A stretch of DNA of 64,000 nt from Spirochaetales bacterium (GTDB lineage Bacteria > Spirochaetota > Spirochaetia > JABEVK01): positions 1-64,000 of the forward strand of contig CANJXC010000014.1 in assembly GCA_947478845.1 (NCBI GenBank), read 5' to 3'. Position numbers and translations under genes: made by a program. The notes under the pieces were generated by a model, which made no database searches, had not been told where the DNA came from, and was given only the letters and a program-made list of their open reading frames with translations. Shown here in pieces: positions 25,973-34,869 of the stretch (position 1 is its first letter; every line of letters begins with the position of its first letter).

Positions 25973-27907
25973 ATGAGAGCTTTGAGATTCTCCCCACGAC
26001 TGGCGTTGTTTTTGGGTGCGTTTGTGCTGTTGAGTGGCGCCATCAGCGCCCAGAATCGCGAATGGACGTTTTTGGTCTATATGATGGCCGACAACAACCT
26101 TGAGCCCGACGCCATGGATGATATTGCCGAGTCGACTCTGGCCGAAACTTCCATTAGGGGAACCATTGTGATTCAGATCACGGCCGCCGGCACCTATACT
26201 GATGAGCCAAAAGTCGTCAACCTTAAGCGGATTACGACCACAAAACGGCTCGAAGCAAAGAAAGGTAGCCTCAAGGAACTTGCCGATCTCGGAAAAGTCA
26301 ATTCGGCTGATCCCAAAAAACTGACCGATTTCATTTCGTGGGGCATAAAGACCTACCCTGCGCAACACTACGCGCTGGTGTTGTGGGACCACGGAGGAGC
26401 TTGGACCGGTTACGGCTCGGACGATTCCCACGATGGCGCCGGTTTCGATCTGGCCACCCTGACAAAGGCGGTCGGCGACGGCCTGAAGGGTGGAGGCGTG
26501 AAACAGCTCGATCTATTGGGCTTCGACGCCTGTTTGATGGGCAGCTATGAAGTAGCCCGCGCGGTTCGGCCCTTGGCAAACTACATGATAGCCAGCGAAG
26601 AGCTTGAGCCCGGGCACGGCTGGGACTATACCTGTTTGTCAGTTCTCGCAAAAAGCCCCGACGCCGAAACACTGGGCAAGGCCATCATAGCTGGCTATGC
26701 CGAATCGTCCACCAAGGCGGCTGACCGTGACGAGGTTACCCTCTCGCTGATCAACTTGCAGAAGTTAGACGCCTTAGATGCTGCTGTGAGCGCTTTTGCG
26801 AGCTTCGGCCGGTCAAAAATCAGCCAGATTGCCCCGCAGCTGGGCCGAATCCAAAACAAGACGAAGGGCTTCGGCAAGGCAGCCAAACCCGAAGAAGATT
26901 CCAACATGATCGACCTCGGTCAGTTCGTCCGCCTCTATGCCGAGGCCGACAGCAGCGCCAGCAAGATCAAGCAGCAATTCGATAAGGCGCTGGCGGCTGT
27001 GGTGGTGGACAATGTCTTTGGAAGCCTGAATAAGGGCTCCACCGGCCTTTCGATCTATTTTCCCAACCAGAAGCGGTATTACGATGAAGCCTACAGCGCC
27101 ATCGACTCCGGTGGCTGGAAAGCCTTGCTGGCCGACTACTACAAGGGTGGGTCAACCCTTTCACCAGCCCCAGCGACTCCTAGGGCTGCAGCGACGGAAA
27201 CCGGCGTCCTTGCTTTCACAAACACCGATAACACCGGTGATCTGACGATGGACGACCAAGGGGTTGTCACTCTCAGCGGGGTTCTACCCAAAACTGTGGT
27301 GAGCAAAGTCGTCGAGGGCCTGTTTTCCTATGGCATTGTCGATGGCGAGGACCTCATCTTTCTTGGTGACAACGAAGTCTCGATAGATGATGAGACCGGG
27401 GAGGTGAGCGGGACGTGGGACCTGCAGGTCCTTAAAATGAAGCAGGGAAAGAACGAAGCTTATTGCTATAGCAGCGAGACTGCAACGGAAGACGGGCTTC
27501 ACGAGTACACGATTCCTCTTCGCTACTACGACAAAGGCAAAATCAAAGGCGATGGCCAAGAGATCAGCCTAGTTTTGACCACCGATGCCGATTACAAGGT
27601 GACCAACGAGCAATACTTCAGTATGGTCCGGGATAAATGGGGAGCCTTTACCCCTCGCAAGGGATCCGTGGTGGTACCTACCTGGGAAAAAGCCACCTTC
27701 GACGGCGAAAGCGTGACCGAAGCTACGACTTTAGTTGGTTTTGACCCAACTAAAAACCTTACCTACGATTATGAAGAGCTCGACGCCGAAACCACTGAAA
27801 TCTACCTCGAGATGGAGGTGTACGATGTTGGCGACAACTCCGACTACGTCACCTACCAAGGGCCGGCGAAAAAAGGGACGAAGAAGAGAGCCGGGCAAAA
27901 GCCCTAA
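25973..27907 (+). CDS. Clostripain-like (family C11) cysteine peptidase, exported
   Basis: 644 residues from the ATG at 25973, which has TGGAGG upstream; the frame extends back to 25934 without support. A signal peptide covers about residues 1-27 (cleavage after ISA). The C11 domain follows, with catalytic His140 in LVLWDHGGAW and Cys187 in GFDACLMGSYEV. The second half (about 400-644) is a beta-rich region that I do not recognise, acidic at the end with a basic tail KKGTKKRAGQKP. Clostripain relatives cleave after Arg or Lys and are usually self-activated. The location is periplasm or outside. It is a single-gene unit, divergent from the 3-epimerase and convergent with an SDR. Confidence 0.88.
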   Translation: MRALRFSPRLALFLGAFVLLSGAISAQNREWTFLVYMMADNNLEPDAMDDIAESTLAETSIRGTIVIQITAAGTYTDEPKVVNLKRITTTKRLEAKKGSLKELADLGKVNSADPKKLTDFISWGIKTYPAQHYALVLWDHGGAWTGYGSDDSHDGAGFDLATLTKAVGDGLKGGGVKQLDLLGFDACLMGSYEVARAVRPLANYMIASEELEPGHGWDYTCLSVLAKSPDAETLGKAIIAGYAESSTKAADRDEVTLSLINLQKLDALDAAVSAFASFGRSKISQIAPQLGRIQNKTKGFGKAAKPEEDSNMIDLGQFVRLYAEADSSASKIKQQFDKALAAVVVDNVFGSLNKGSTGLSIYFPNQKRYYDEAYSAIDSGGWKALLADYYKGGSTLSPAPATPRAAATETGVLAFTNTDNTGDLTMDDQGVVTLSGVLPKTVVSKVVEGLFSYGIVDGEDLIFLGDNEVSIDDETGEVSGTWDLQVLKMKQGKNEAYCYSSETATEDGLHEYTIPLRYYDKGKIKGDGQEISLVLTTDADYKVTNEQYFSMVRDKWGAFTPRKGSVVVPTWEKATFDGESVTEATTLVGFDPTKNLTYDYEELDAETTEIYLEMEVYDVGDNSDYVTYQGPAKKGTKKRAGQKP

Positions 27908-27946
27908 GCCATTGCCCGTTGGGAACACCTGGTCGCAGAAGGTCTG

Positions 27947-28690
27947 TCAGTGTTTTTCGGCAAGGCTCCACATGGTCCAGAGCTCCGTCCGCATCCGCCT
28001 GGGCTGCGTGAGTGTGTACAAGATAGCTCCGGCGATGTCGCCGGTTTCCATGAAGGGGCCGTTTTCGGGGGCGAGGTCGCCGAAACGTCCGTCGGCCGCC
28101 GCAAAGGGCGTGTTTACTCCTGCCGGGGCAATCACCGTGGTGCGAATCCCTTCGGCTCGCAGTTCCCGGTCGAGCGAAAAACCGAGGTTGATCTGCGCCC
28201 CCTTTGTAGCCGCATACACGGCTTCCTTGCCGCCGCCGATGTGCAACCCGGCTACCGAGCCCATGATGACAATATCCCCGCCGTCGCCCTGAATACGAAA
28301 CTGGCGCACGGCTGCCCGCGCCAGCCAGACGGTACCGAGCACGTTGACCTCAACCATCTGTCGGGTTTGTTCGGCACTGTAGTCGAGAAGGCCGCCATAA
28401 AAACCAAGGCCGGCGTTGGCGACCACGCTGTCTACCCGGCCAAAGGCCTTCACTCCGGCGGCCACCAGCGCGTCGGAAGTTGCTTCTTTGGTGATGTCAC
28501 CGACAACAGTTGCAACTCGAGCGGTTCCCCATTGCGCCTGAAGGGACTTAAGGGCCGCCTCTTTCAGGTCGCCGACGACTAGGTTGGCTCCGGCTTCGAG
28601 CGCCAAGACGGCCGTCATATTGCCGATACCACCACCAGCACCGGTGATAATAATGACTGTTCCTTCTAAACTTCGGGGTGTCGCTCGCAT
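27947..28690 (-). CDS. Short-chain dehydrogenase/reductase
   Basis: 247 residues from the ATG at 28690, preceded by AAGGAGG. The open frame runs on to 28933, but those 81 residues overlap the divergent histidine kinase gene and carry no homology signal. It has the NAD(P) motif TGAGGGIG, the NAG segment (VVANAGLGFYGG), catalytic serine in VIMGSVAG and Tyr-x3-Lys in YAATKGA. Classical SDR length. It is divergent from the two-component genes and convergent with the peptidase. Substrate unknown. Confidence 0.9.
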   Translation of the reverse strand: MRATPRSLEGTVIIITGAGGGIGNMTAVLALEAGANLVVGDLKEAALKSLQAQWGTARVATVVGDITKEATSDALVAAGVKAFGRVDSVVANAGLGFYGGLLDYSAEQTRQMVEVNVLGTVWLARAAVRQFRIQGDGGDIVIMGSVAGLHIGGGKEAVYAATKGAQINLGFSLDRELRAEGIRTTVIAPAGVNTPFAAADGRFGDLAPENGPFMETGDIAGAILYTLTQPRRMRTELWTMWSLAEKH

Positions 28691-28820
28691 GGTCTGCCTC
28701 CTTGTTGGAAGTTTAACCCTAGGCTTAGCCATCGGAACTGTCAATCTTGCTCTCGAGTTCCGCGTCGAAATCTCGCGCTCGAGTTTTCCTTGTTTTTTTT
28801 CTATCGAGGTGCAAAATAAG

Positions 28821-28839
28821 GTATCAGGTACGGTGATAC
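28821..28839. promoter_or_regulatory. Inverted repeat GTATCA-N7-TGATAC upstream of the histidine kinase
   Basis: A perfect 6-bp inverted repeat with a 7-base spacer lies 17 bases before the kinase start. A related block recurs upstream of the polyol operon at 30766-30799: both read AATAAG(G)TATCA, then GGTAC(C)GG, then a (G)ATAC/GTAAC-GTT end. It is a candidate binding site of the NarL-type regulator encoded at 30071. Confidence 0.5.
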
Positions 28840-28856
28840 GTTGAGGGGGCTTGGTT

Positions 28857-30071
28857 ATGACAGGTGCCAATTCCGAGGGCAAAAAGGACCTCAAGTACCT
28901 GCTGCTAATCCTCGGCCTCCATGCCTTCGCCATTCTCTCGGTAGTTCAGTCTGACGCCCAGGCGTCGAAGCTTGTCGACTGGCGCACGCAGGAAGTCGTG
29001 CTATGCCTGCTTTCGGGGTTCGTTTCCTTCGCTCTCTGGAACCGCAAAACGCAGGGACTTCACCAGATGTTGTCGGTTATTCAGGTGCTGTTTTGGTTTA
29101 TCCTCGAGTACGTCGAGGCGAACTTGTTGTTTGGAGGGTTAGCGGCTAGCATCTTGACCATTGAGGCCTTGGTGTTTCTCGGCTACTCAGGTTGGCTTCT
29201 CAAGGTGCTCCAGGTTGCACTGCTTTTACCGTTGGTGGTTCACCCGGTTGCCGTGTGGGGCAAGGCCCCCCAAACCCTCCCTTGGGTCGATCTGATTGTT
29301 CTCATCGGTGCTATGCTCGCGTTGGAATATGCAATCAACAAAGCCCGTAGCAACAGTGAAAACCTCCGGGAACTTGAGGCCATCAACGAGGTGCAGAATA
29401 ATTCCATCGCCAACCTTCTCACGGTCAACCTCGACTATCAAAACTACGCCGAAAAAATCGGTGAGAAGTCGACGATCTCCGAGAGAAAACGGCTCACCCG
29501 AGAAATACACGATATTGTCGGGTATTCACTAATCAACCTCCGGATGATGCTCGAGGCCAGCCTTGACCTGTCTTCCCAGGAAAACAAAGCGTTGCGCGAT
29601 CTGTTGGTAAAAGCGAAGGAACAGGTGCAATCGGCCCTCAAGGATGCCAGGCAGACCTTGCGAAACCTCCGTGATATTGAGACCGAACGCCTGGGCTGTG
29701 TGCAGAGAACACAAAAACTGGTGCAATCCTTTTCTGCCGTAACCGGCATCCGTGTCGAAGTCAATTACGGGAACCTGCCCTGGAGCCTCGGTGAGGATAT
29801 CGACACGACCCTATTCCGCATCCTCCAGGAATCGATGACCAATTCTTTCTGCCATGGGAAGGCCGACCTAATTCAAATCGGCTTCTCCATCAGCCAGGGG
29901 AAGTTATTTCTCAACGTGGGGGATAACGGTCAGGGATCTGAGCCTATCAAGGTAGGCATCGGCTTGTCGGGAATGGAGGAGCGTTTGGAGAAACTCCATG
30001 GTACACTTCAGGTGAATAGCTACGACTATGGTTTCATGCTGCACGTCGAAATACCCTTGGAGCTCGGATAA
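28857..30071 (+). CDS. NarL-family sensor histidine kinase
   Basis: 404 residues from the ATG at 28857 (GAGGGGG seven bases upstream); the TTG at 28851 is too close to that site. The first ~160 residues hold about six hydrophobic segments without a periplasmic domain of any size, so the stimulus is probably sensed in the membrane or cytoplasm. A short coiled coil leads to the HisKA_3 box with His218 (REIHDIVGYSLINLRMM), and the HATPase domain ends in DNGQGSEPIKVGIGLSGMEER. Its stop overlaps the regulator start by one base. The pair is followed directly by the polyol operon, which is its probable target. Confidence 0.9.
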   Translation: MTGANSEGKKDLKYLLLILGLHAFAILSVVQSDAQASKLVDWRTQEVVLCLLSGFVSFALWNRKTQGLHQMLSVIQVLFWFILEYVEANLLFGGLAASILTIEALVFLGYSGWLLKVLQVALLLPLVVHPVAVWGKAPQTLPWVDLIVLIGAMLALEYAINKARSNSENLRELEAINEVQNNSIANLLTVNLDYQNYAEKIGEKSTISERKRLTREIHDIVGYSLINLRMMLEASLDLSSQENKALRDLLVKAKEQVQSALKDARQTLRNLRDIETERLGCVQRTQKLVQSFSAVTGIRVEVNYGNLPWSLGEDIDTTLFRILQESMTNSFCHGKADLIQIGFSISQGKLFLNVGDNGQGSEPIKVGIGLSGMEERLEKLHGTLQVNSYDYGFMLHVEIPLELG

Positions 30072-30751
30072 TGGAAGATCAAATAGGGGTCATGCTGGTT
30101 GACGACCAGAGACTCTTTTCGGAAAGCCTGAAGACTGTTCTCGAGTCGCGCTCCCAGGACATCAAAGTTGTCGGAATTGCCATGGACGGAAGCGAAGCTG
30201 TGGAACTGGCCCGGAAAACACCCAGCGACATTATTCTGATGGACGTCCGGATGCCGGTGATGGATGGAGTGCAGGCCACCAAGATCATCCACTCAGAGTT
30301 TCCGCATCGCATCATCATGATGCTCACCAGCTTTGACGACGATGAGTACATTTTCGAAGCCTTTCACAACGGAGCTACCGGTTATCTGCTCAAGGACATT
30401 TCGGTATCGGAACTGATCACTTCGCTGCGGGCCATCCGAGCTGGCAGCGTCTTGATTTCCCCCATGGTGGCAACCAAGCTGACCTCCCGACACGCGTCGA
30501 GTTCTGAGCTCGTCCCAGAATCCTCGCAGACCGGCCCACCTTGGGTGAAACTCCTTAGCAGCCGTGAAAAAAGCCTGCTTCGATACATCGCGAGCGGCTT
30601 CGACAACAAGAATATCGCGGCCGAACTGTTCATTTCAGAACAAACAGTAAAAAACTACGTCGGAAGGGTTTACACGAAAATCGGTGTACACAACCGCATC
30701 AAGGTAATGCAGCTGGCCCTTGCGAACATCCGATACCTCGAAAAAGAGTGA
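30071..30751 (+). CDS. NarL/FixJ-type response regulator
   Basis: 226 residues. The receiver domain (about 5-120) has the phosphorylation site Asp58 in ILMDVRMPVMDG, the acidic pair DD at 11-12 and Lys108 in LLKD. A LuxR-type helix-turn-helix (about 160-220) reads LLSSREKSLLRYIASG and FISEQTVKNYVGRVYTK. It starts one base before the kinase stop ends. The gene ends 105 bases before the polyol binding protein gene, and its likely binding motif occurs before both its own operon and that one. Confidence 0.93.
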   Translation: MEDQIGVMLVDDQRLFSESLKTVLESRSQDIKVVGIAMDGSEAVELARKTPSDIILMDVRMPVMDGVQATKIIHSEFPHRIIMMLTSFDDDEYIFEAFHNGATGYLLKDISVSELITSLRAIRAGSVLISPMVATKLTSRHASSSELVPESSQTGPPWVKLLSSREKSLLRYIASGFDNKNIAAELFISEQTVKNYVGRVYTKIGVHNRIKVMQLALANIRYLEKE

Positions 30752-30770
30752 CTTCGGTACTCAAAAATAA

Positions 30771-30825
30771 GTATCAAGAAAGGTACCGGGGTAACGTTTA
30801 CAGATTTCAATACTGCTCCTATTCT
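30771..30825 (+). promoter_or_regulatory. Putative promoter of the polyol operon with upstream activator site
   Basis: TTTACA (30797-30802), a 17-base spacer and TATTCT (30820-30825) form a reasonable sigma70 promoter; transcription would start near 30832, 25 bases before the ATG. The GTATCA...GGTACC block at 30771-30787 ends ten bases upstream of the -35, a place suited to an activator, and resembles the inverted repeat before the kinase gene. Confidence 0.55.
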
Positions 30826-30856
30826 CATAGTCGATCACAATGATCAGGAGGAGATT

Positions 30857-32203
30857 ATGAAAAGATTCGCGACCAAGCTTCTGACTGCCGTCTTGCTAGC
30901 AATGTTCTTGTTTGTGGGCACACAGGGTTTTGCCCAGACCATCAACATCGCCTTAGCAAATAACCCGATTTCCCAAGCCTTGAACAAGCTTGCGAAGGAG
31001 AAGTACAAGGCAGCGGGAGTGACCGTCAATATCGCGGTCCTGCCGGAAAATGACCTTCGCCAGAAGTTGACCACGGAAGCGTCGACCGGAGGGACAAGCT
31101 ACGACATGTTCTTTATCGGCCCCTATGAGGCAGCCTCCTGGGCGAAGAACGGCTGGCTGGAAAACTTGGAGCCCTACTTCAAGGCAATGCCAGCAGCCAA
31201 GCTGACTGCCTACGACCGTCCTGACTTGATTCAGGGCATGGTTGGATCACTGGCCGTCAAGGGACAGTCCTACGCCCTCCCCTTCTATGGCGAGAGCTCG
31301 TTCATCATGTACAACAAGGAATTGTTCGCTGCCAAGGGCCTCACGATGCCCGCCGAACCAACTTGGGACCAGATTTACGACTTGGCCAAGAAAATCAATG
31401 ATCCTGCCAAGGGAATTGTCGGCATGACCATGCGCGGCGCGCCCGGTTGGGGAATGAGCGGAGCTCCTTTTGTGACCATCGTCAACGCTTTCGGTGGCAA
31501 GTTCTACGACATGAAGTGGAATGCCACGGTTGACACTCCGGAACAAAGAGCGGCTTGGGCCATGTACAAGAAGGTCCTTCGCGATGCCGGCCAGCCCGAC
31601 ATCCTCTCCTACACCTACAACGAGTGCATTGCCCTGATGCAGTCTGGCAAGGCCGGTATTTACTACGATGCCACTTCGATCGCTCCCGCGCTCGAAGGTG
31701 CCGGTTCGAAGGTGCAAGGTAAGGTTGGCTACGCCATGGCCCCTCACCAGAAGATGATGACCAATACTTCCTGGCTGTGGAACTGGGCCATGGGTATCAA
31801 CCCCAAGAGCAGCGACGCCAAGAAGAAGGCCACCTTTGACTTCATGGTTTGGGCCACCTCGAAGGAATACGCGAAGATGTCGGTTGACTTAGACCCCACC
31901 GGATCTAGCACTCCTCCGGCTGCCCGTACCTCGACTTACGCCTTGCCTGCGTACTCCAAGACTCCCTATGCAGCGATGACGGTCAAAGCCCTGAAGGCGA
32001 TGGACTTTACCAAGCCAACCATCGACCCCGTTCCTTACGTGGGCCTGCAGTACATTGCTATTCCTGAGTTCGCCGATGCGGGAACCCAGATGACCCAGTT
32101 CCTTGCCGACTATGTTGTCGACAAGATTACCCTTGATGAGGCCATCAAGAAGACCAACGATGTCTTCAATCAGGTCGCTGTGGACGGAGGCTACCGCAAG
32201 TAG
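30857..32203 (+). CDS. Polyol/sugar ABC transporter substrate-binding protein (SmoE-like, CUT1)
   Basis: 448 residues. Signal peptide with core LLTAVLLAMFLFVGT and cleavage after GFA near residue 26, then a family 1 solute-binding fold; no lipobox cysteine. AGGAGG precedes the ATG. It heads an operon whose order (binding protein, two permeases, SDR, mannitol dehydrogenase) is that of the sorbitol/mannitol smo operon of Rhodobacter, so a hexitol ligand is inferred. It is followed by a terminator-like hairpin that would favour excess binding protein. Confidence 0.9.
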   Translation: MKRFATKLLTAVLLAMFLFVGTQGFAQTINIALANNPISQALNKLAKEKYKAAGVTVNIAVLPENDLRQKLTTEASTGGTSYDMFFIGPYEAASWAKNGWLENLEPYFKAMPAAKLTAYDRPDLIQGMVGSLAVKGQSYALPFYGESSFIMYNKELFAAKGLTMPAEPTWDQIYDLAKKINDPAKGIVGMTMRGAPGWGMSGAPFVTIVNAFGGKFYDMKWNATVDTPEQRAAWAMYKKVLRDAGQPDILSYTYNECIALMQSGKAGIYYDATSIAPALEGAGSKVQGKVGYAMAPHQKMMTNTSWLWNWAMGINPKSSDAKKKATFDFMVWATSKEYAKMSVDLDPTGSSTPPAARTSTYALPAYSKTPYAAMTVKALKAMDFTKPTIDPVPYVGLQYIAIPEFADAGTQMTQFLADYVVDKITLDEAIKKTNDVFNQVAVDGGYRK

Positions 32204-32214
32204 CCAGTTTCGGA

Positions 32215-32259
32215 AGCCCGGGGCTCCTGCACCTCGCAGCGGCTCCGGGCTGTTTTTTT
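32215..32259 (+). terminator. Intrinsic terminator/attenuator after the polyol binding protein gene
   Basis: An 11-bp stem (32215-32225 with 32241-32251, two G-T pairs) closes a 15-base loop and is followed by TTTTTTT (32253-32259). It lies in the 97-base gap before the first permease gene, the same place as the hairpin in the CUT2 operon. Confidence 0.85.
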
Positions 32260-32300
32260 ACCCCGTACAAATTGTTGCTCAGACGAAAAGGAGCGTGACT

Positions 32301-33179
32301 TTGAAAAAGAAGAACGACTGGCCGTTCATCTTGCCTGCAATCTTCGTGGTTGCGGTGATGACGCAAGTTCCTTTTCTGCTGACAGTCGTTTATTCCACCC
32401 TGCGGTGGAACCTTGCCCGCCCCGATATGCCCATCGTGTTTTCAGGAATCGACAACTATCTGTTCTTCCTGAAGATTCCTGATTTTACCGTTGTTCCCGA
32501 GTTTTACAGCATTGTGCTGCAAACCATCATCGTCACAGTTGTGGCGCTCGTTATTTGCACCGTGATCGGCTTTCTGTTTTCTATTTTGCTCGACCATCCC
32601 ATTCCGGGGGTCAACATTGCGAGAACCCTCATCATGGGGCCTTTCTTCGTGATGTCGACGGTAACCGGTGTGATTTGGAAGACAACCATCTTGAACACCA
32701 CCTTCGGTTGGTATGGAGTTTTGGCGAAGTCCATAGGGCTGGCACCTGTCGACCTCCTTAGCTATTACCCTTTGCCGGTGATTATTTTCCTTTTTTGCTG
32801 GCAGTGGATCCCCTTCTTTGTGTTGATCATCCTTGCAGGCCTGCAGGGGATCTCGGGGGAACTGGTCGACAGTATGCGCATCGATGGACTCAACTGGTGG
32901 CAGTCTACCTTTCGGGTCAAGCTACCTTTGATCATGAACCACATCCGGGTAGCAGTGATGCTGGGCCTGGTGTTCATCGTCAAGGAGTTTGGGCTCATAC
33001 TCGTGACCACTGCTGGTGGCCCCGGGACACGTTCTTACACGCTACCCTACCAAGTGTACATGCAGATCTTTAGCGCTTCCAACGTGGGTCGGGCCGGAGC
33101 TTTGGCCACCATGACCGTGGTTCTCACCCTGCTTGCGGTAAACTTCGTTTCCAAGTCCATGAAAAAGAATAACCTCTGA
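32301..33179 (+). CDS. Polyol/sugar ABC transporter permease (MalF/SmoF-like)
   Basis: 292 residues from a TTG at 32301, which has AAGGAG seven bases upstream. The frame is open back to 32103, but that part overlaps the binding-protein gene and the terminator. Six membrane segments and the EAA-type loop GISGELVDSMRIDGLNWWQ that docks on the ATPase identify a CUT1 permease. It pairs with the protein at 33202. Confidence 0.92.
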   Translation: MKKKNDWPFILPAIFVVAVMTQVPFLLTVVYSTLRWNLARPDMPIVFSGIDNYLFFLKIPDFTVVPEFYSIVLQTIIVTVVALVICTVIGFLFSILLDHPIPGVNIARTLIMGPFFVMSTVTGVIWKTTILNTTFGWYGVLAKSIGLAPVDLLSYYPLPVIIFLFCWQWIPFFVLIILAGLQGISGELVDSMRIDGLNWWQSTFRVKLPLIMNHIRVAVMLGLVFIVKEFGLILVTTAGGPGTRSYTLPYQVYMQIFSASNVGRAGALATMTVVLTLLAVNFVSKSMKKNNL

Positions 33180-33201
33180 AGTAAGGGAAAGGAGAACCAT
33201 C

Positions 33202-34068
33202 ATGAGAGCAAACCAGACCCTTTCGCTTCAACGAACCGCGCAGATAAAAAAGGTCATAAAAATGGTGGCCTTGACCGTCACAATCTATACGTTGGCCATT
33301 TTGTATTTTTCACCCATTCTTTACATGTTGATTTCTGGTTTCAAAACCGAATATCAGGCGGTGAGTCCAAGTTTTGTCTTCACGCCCACGTTTGAGACCT
33401 ACAAGTCGGTTCTCAGCGATCCGAGTCTTTATGGATACCTGGGAAACTCGATCTTCCAGGTTTTGGCCAGTTCCGTCTTGTGCCTTCTCTTGGGCCTTCC
33501 AGCGGCGTTCGCCCTAGCCTTCGGCAATTTCCGGAAAAAAGGAACCCGCGACAAGATCTACATGTGGTTTTTGACGACCATCCTCCTGCCCCCCGTAGCG
33601 GTGTTGATTCCCCTCTACACCTGGTTTCACGCCTGGCAGCTTAATACGACACCTTTGGGACTTTTGATGGCTTACGTGGGTTTTCACGTTCCCATCGTTG
33701 TTTGGATGCTGTACTCATTTTTTGCCGACGTTCCCACCGAAATTATGGAAGCTTCGGAAATGGATGGTTGCACGCGCTTCCAGCAAATGATGCACATTGC
33801 CGTGCCTCTGGTGCGCACTGGTATTATTTCCGCTTGCCTTCTGGTGGCGGTTTTCATTTGGAATGAGTTTTTTCTCGGGTTCAATCTGACAGGTAATGAT
33901 ACCGCGACCCTGCCGGTTTACATGTCCCGTTTCCGGGAGCAGCAGGGAATGTTCATCGCACAGCTTTCGGCCTCGTCGACCATTGCGATTCTACCAGCCA
34001 TCGTCGTCGGCTGGATGACCCAGAAATCTTTGGTGAAAGGGCTTACACTGGGCGCGGTGAAAGGTTGA
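33202..34068 (+). CDS. Polyol/sugar ABC transporter permease (MalG/SmoG-like)
   Basis: 288 residues, six membrane segments, with the EAA loop VPTEIMEASEMDGCTRFQQ typical of MalG-type subunits. AAAGGAG precedes the ATG. No ATPase gene follows; the complex must borrow an MsmK/UgpC-type ATPase encoded elsewhere, which is common in organisms with several CUT1 systems. Confidence 0.93.
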   Translation: MRANQTLSLQRTAQIKKVIKMVALTVTIYTLAILYFSPILYMLISGFKTEYQAVSPSFVFTPTFETYKSVLSDPSLYGYLGNSIFQVLASSVLCLLLGLPAAFALAFGNFRKKGTRDKIYMWFLTTILLPPVAVLIPLYTWFHAWQLNTTPLGLLMAYVGFHVPIVVWMLYSFFADVPTEIMEASEMDGCTRFQQMMHIAVPLVRTGIISACLLVAVFIWNEFFLGFNLTGNDTATLPVYMSRFREQQGMFIAQLSASSTIAILPAIVVGWMTQKSLVKGLTLGAVKG

Positions 34069-34104
34069 AATAGATTCAAGCGACATTTTGCAGGAGGTAA
34101 GGGC

Positions 34105-34869
34105 ATGGGTGTGGTTGAAATGTTTTCGTTATCAGGCAAGAAAGCTTTTGTCACCGGCGGGGCACAGGGAATTGGCCAAGTGGCGGCGCTGACCCTTTCT
34201 GAGGCCGGGGCCGATGTGGCCGTGGTCGACCGCAACGAAGATCGGCTCAAAGAAACGGTAAAGGCCATCGAAGCAGCGGGTGGCCGGGCTCTCGGCGTCA
34301 AGTGCGACGTCACCGACCCGCGCCAGGTTGACCGGATGATAGAGCAAATCCTCGACGAGTTTGGCACCGTTGATATTGCGTTCAACAATGCCGGAATCTG
34401 CCACAATGAGGGCGCCGAAAAAATCACGTTCGAGGATTGGAAGAGGGTGATCGACATCAACCTAACCGGCGTTTTTCTTACAGCCCAGGCCGCGGGGCGG
34501 GTGATGATCAAAAATCGCAAGGGATCCATCATCAACATGGCCTCGATGTCGGGCCACATCGTCAACGCTCCGCAGCCCCAATCTTCGTACAATGCCTCGA
34601 AAGCCGGGGTACTGCAGCTGACCAAATCGCTGGCGGTAGAATGGGCACCCTTCGGCGTGCGGGTAAACTCGCTGAGCCCGGGGTACATCGGTACCGATAT
34701 GACCAAGGCCGCTGTTCAGTGGATTCCTACTTGGGAAGCCGCGACACCGATGAAGCGCATGGGACTGCCCACGGAACTTATGTCGGCGTTGGTCTACCTA
34801 TCTTGCGACGCCTCGAGCTACACCACTGGTTCTGACGTTATTGTTGACGGTGGTTTCACTTGCCTTTGA
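34105..34869 (+). CDS. SDR family polyol dehydrogenase (SmoS-like)
   Basis: 254 residues with TGGAQGIG cofactor motif, NNAGIC, the active-site serine in MASMSGHIV and Tyr-x3-Lys in SSYNASKAG. GGAGGT precedes the ATG; an ATG seven codons later would also make a normal SDR start. By position it corresponds to sorbitol dehydrogenase (SmoS) of smo operons and would oxidise an imported hexitol to a ketose with NAD. Its end overlaps the mannitol dehydrogenase gene by ten bases. Confidence 0.85.
   Translation: MGVVEMFSLSGKKAFVTGGAQGIGQVAALTLSEAGADVAVVDRNEDRLKETVKAIEAAGGRALGVKCDVTDPRQVDRMIEQILDEFGTVDIAFNNAGICHNEGAEKITFEDWKRVIDINLTGVFLTAQAAGRVMIKNRKGSIINMASMSGHIVNAPQPQSSYNASKAGVLQLTKSLAVEWAPFGVRVNSLSPGYIGTDMTKAAVQWIPTWEAATPMKRMGLPTELMSALVYLSCDASSYTTGSDVIVDGGFTCL

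Noticed and set aside
27947-28933. Longer version (328 codons) of the SDR gene
   Set aside because: The extra N-terminal part overlaps the divergent kinase and its operator; the ATG at 28690 has AAGGAGG and starts a normal SDR.
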